A DNA stretch of 23,871 nucleotides, from the NCBI GenBank assembly GCA_039715055.1, contig JBDLID010000038.1:1-23871 (forward strand), written 5' to 3'. The position numbers were made by a program, and so were the translations under genes. The notes below the pieces were generated by a model that made no database searches, was not told where the DNA came from, and was given only the letters and a program-made list of their open reading frames with translations. The stretch comes from JBDLID01 sp039715055 (GTDB lineage Bacteria; Desulfobacterota; Desulfobulbia; Desulfobulbales; Desulfocapsaceae). Shown here piece by piece: positions 22,256-23,871 of the stretch (the stretch's first letter is position 1; every line of letters begins with the position of its first letter).

Positions 22256-23203
22256 TCAGGCCGGACCGCTGATCTCATCGATAATGGCCGCGGCCAGCAG
22301 GGGAATCATCAGCTCATGATGACCGGTAAAGTGGAACCCCCTGCCGCCTCCGGCAGTCGGTCGATTAACCACATTGGTCAACGGCCGGTAGTGCTTCATA
22401 AAATCAAAATTTGCAGTGGTGAAATCATCCACCCGGTTACCAAGATTTCTGACAACGGTCAGTGCCTTGAGGAAAACCTCGGGCATTAAAACCGCCGAAC
22501 CGAAGTTAAGGTAAGCTCCCCCCTGCAGATTGGCAACCTGGCTGCAGAATATTTTAAAATCCTGGTGGCTGGTTTTGCCGATATTTTCGCCTGAGGCCGA
22601 CGGATGAATATGAATAATGTCGGTACCAATGGCGACATGAACGGTGACCGGAATGCCGAGCCGACTGGCAGTGGCAAGCAGGCTCTTGTCGTTATGGGGG
22701 AAATCACGGGTCTCCAGGTAGGTGCCAACCGATTCTCCCAGCCCCATCCCTTCCTTGGCTCCAAGCGCAATGGCACCGTTGAGGACCTCGCCCGTTTCCC
22801 GGGCCGCGCCGAATGCGCCCTGGCCCAGAACATTACCGACCTCTTCCGAGGTGAAACCAGCCATGGCAATCTCAGCGTCATGGATGATACCGGCGCCGTT
22901 CATAGCGATGCCGGTGATGATGGAGCGTTCCATCAGGTCAATAAGAATCGGATTGAGTCCGACCTTAATGACATGAGCGCCCATGCCGACAATCAGTGGT
23001 CGACCTGCCTTGTGGACCACTGCAAGGCGTCTGACCAGGTCGGGAAAATCTTCGCCAATGAGCTGCTTGGGCAGTGAGGCGAGAAATTCTCTCAGCGTCG
23101 CACCTTCACGCAGTGGGCTGCCGAAATGGTCCACTGTCACCTTGGACTGGCGCTCAAAGAGCGAGTAAGTCGTCAGTCCGTCAAAATTCATTGGTTCAGC
23201 CAT
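22256..23203 (-). CDS. Conserved protein, tentatively deoxyhypusine-synthase-like
   Basis: 315 residues from the ATG at 23203, which overlaps the gmhA stop by 8 nt; an ATG at 23191, four codons in, is an alternative. The frame is open for 54 codons further into gmhA, but that part is antithetic in composition and ignored. Visible blocks: PLIVGMGAHVIKVGLNPILIDLMERSI split by family-like glycine loops, AMNGAGIIHDAEIAMAGFTSE, VHVAIGTDIIHIHP, NFGSAVLMPEVFLKAL and TGHHELMIPLL. The order of NAD-binding-like loops and the NGAG/HDAEIAMAG block recall deoxyhypusine synthase relatives, but bacteria lack eIF5A and I cannot confirm the catalytic lysine. The histidines (HVAIGTD, IHIHP, GHH) suggest a metal or acid-base site. 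The link with gmhA hints at a sugar-phosphate pathway. Function unknown. Confidence 0.8.
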   Translation of the reverse strand: MAEPMNFDGLTTYSLFERQSKVTVDHFGSPLREGATLREFLASLPKQLIGEDFPDLVRRLAVVHKAGRPLIVGMGAHVIKVGLNPILIDLMERSIITGIAMNGAGIIHDAEIAMAGFTSEEVGNVLGQGAFGAARETGEVLNGAIALGAKEGMGLGESVGTYLETRDFPHNDKSLLATASRLGIPVTVHVAIGTDIIHIHPSASGENIGKTSHQDFKIFCSQVANLQGGAYLNFGSAVLMPEVFLKALTVVRNLGNRVDDFTTANFDFMKHYRPLTNVVNRPTAGGGRGFHFTGHHELMIPLLAAAIIDEISGPA

Positions 23204-23780
23204 GGCCGAAAAGCTCCCGTTCCACCAGTTCACAGAAGAGATGCTCGATAAAGAGATGTGTTTCCTGGATGTGCGTAGTGCGATCAGAAGGCACATTGAG
23301 ACAGATATGGGCCAGCTGCCCAACCTGGCCGCCGTCGCCGGCCAGGCCTCCGGTGAGGGCGACACACTTCATGCCGATTTCCCTTGCGGCCTCAAGGCCC
23401 CGGACCACATTGACCGAGCCTCCGCTGGTGGAGATCCCCAGCGCCATGTCCTCCGGTTTTCCCAGGGCCTGGACCTGCTTACTGAAAACCTCGTCATAGG
23501 AAAAATCATTGCCCACCGCGGTGAGAATGGAGGTGTCGGTGGTAAGGGCGATGGCCGCCAGTGGTGGCCGGTTGATGAGTAAACGGTTCACAAATTCAGC
23601 GGCCACGTGCTGGGCATCGGCGGCACTACCTCCATTGCCGAACAGAATCAGCTTGCCGCCTTCTTCCAGAACAGTCACCATCTCCTGTACCAGTTGGATC
23701 ACCTTATCGCCCTGTTCCCGGACAAAGGCCTCCTTGGCGGCAACAGAATTTTTCAGGGCTCGTTGTATCAGATCTTCCAT
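23196..23780 (-). CDS. gmhA: Phosphoheptose isomerase (sedoheptulose 7-phosphate isomerase)
   Basis: 194 residues, one SIS domain: FGNGGSAADAQHVAAEF (48-63), ISTSGGSVNVV (116-126) and THIQETHLFIEHLF (169-182). The residues used by GmhA are present: H58 and E62 after the phosphate loop, Q172, and H180. The enzyme converts sedoheptulose 7-phosphate to D-glycero-manno-heptose 7-phosphate, the first step towards ADP-heptose for lipopolysaccharide core, in the cytosol. The related DiaA is a non-enzymatic DnaA partner, but the retained catalytic residues favour GmhA. The ATG lies close to the window edge and only a T-rich stretch, with no clear ribosome site, precedes it. First visible gene of the minus-strand run. 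Confidence 0.94.
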   Translation of the reverse strand: MEDLIQRALKNSVAAKEAFVREQGDKVIQLVQEMVTVLEEGGKLILFGNGGSAADAQHVAAEFVNRLLINRPPLAAIALTTDTSILTAVGNDFSYDEVFSKQVQALGKPEDMALGISTSGGSVNVVRGLEAAREIGMKCVALTGGLAGDGGQVGQLAHICLNVPSDRTTHIQETHLFIEHLFCELVERELFGHG

Positions 23781-23871
23781 TGTTAATTTGCTTTTTTTTT
23801 AAACTGCATTTCATCACTAAATGACGAAAGCGGCCAACATCTGTTTTTCATTTCTGCCAGGTCTGCTCGAT

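Noticed and set aside
1..23871. CRISPR array, tRNA, rRNA, intact insertion sequence with transposase
   Set aside because: No regularly spaced repeats, no cloverleaf or rRNA-like sequence and no transposase-like protein was found on either strand.

Overview
The window looks like a chromosomal stretch from a sulfate- or sulfur-metabolising member of the Desulfobacterota, most likely in or near the Desulfobulbales. The strongest marker is a complete dsrC with both C-terminal cysteines. A fused uroporphyrinogen-III methyltransferase/synthase, several Roadblock/LC7 and receiver-domain proteins, and moderate GC content fit that assignment. The taxon is an inference; no rRNA or tRNA gene was seen.

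Layout. (1) 1-641 is the 5' part of a minus-strand receiver-PAS protein, followed by a 484-bp gap. (2) 1126-5511 is a plus-strand five-gene set: receiver-PATAN-like-Roadblock protein; a small cysteine-containing protein of unknown family; an Amidoligase_2-type ligase; a stand-alone class II glutamine amidotransferase domain; and a second Roadblock protein. Stable hairpins without U-tracts lie in two of its junctions. (3) 5508-5807 is a 300-bp, highly palindromic, MITE-like element whose outer end contains the stop codon of the second Roadblock gene. (4) A hybrid histidine kinase (5959-8049) and an ABC-F ATPase of the Uup type (8267-10096) lie on the minus strand. (5) 10318-12789 is a plus-strand cell-envelope cluster: membrane-anchored M23 peptidase, bactofilin, zinc-ribbon protein and RimK-like ATP-grasp ligase, ending at a perfect bidirectional terminator shared with convergent dsrC. 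(6) A PpiD/SurA-type foldase and a 1391-residue SNF2-family ATPase follow on the plus strand. (7) 20213-23780 is a minus-strand run, in transcription order: gmhA, a conserved protein tentatively like deoxyhypusine synthase, cobA-hemD fusion, and a small CULT-domain (cereblon-type ligand-binding) protein. gmhA/DHS-like and cobA-hemD/CULT overlap by a few bases.

How the genes may work together. The glutaminase domain has every expected catalytic motif but no synthase domain, and its start lies 2 nt past the end of the amidoligase gene. The simplest reading is a two-component enzyme in which hydrolysed glutamine supplies ammonia to the ligase. The flanking Roadblock proteins, one fused to a receiver, suggest that a phosphorelay or a GTPase switch controls this chemistry, but no MglA-type GTPase lies in the window. 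The bactofilin/M23 pair fits local peptidoglycan remodelling guided by a bactofilin polymer. The CULT gene overlapping cobA-hemD links a predicted uridine/cyclic-imide-type pocket to tetrapyrrole synthesis. I rate the Roadblock-amidoligase-glutaminase set and the CULT/tetrapyrrole coupling as the two best candidates for an undescribed system.
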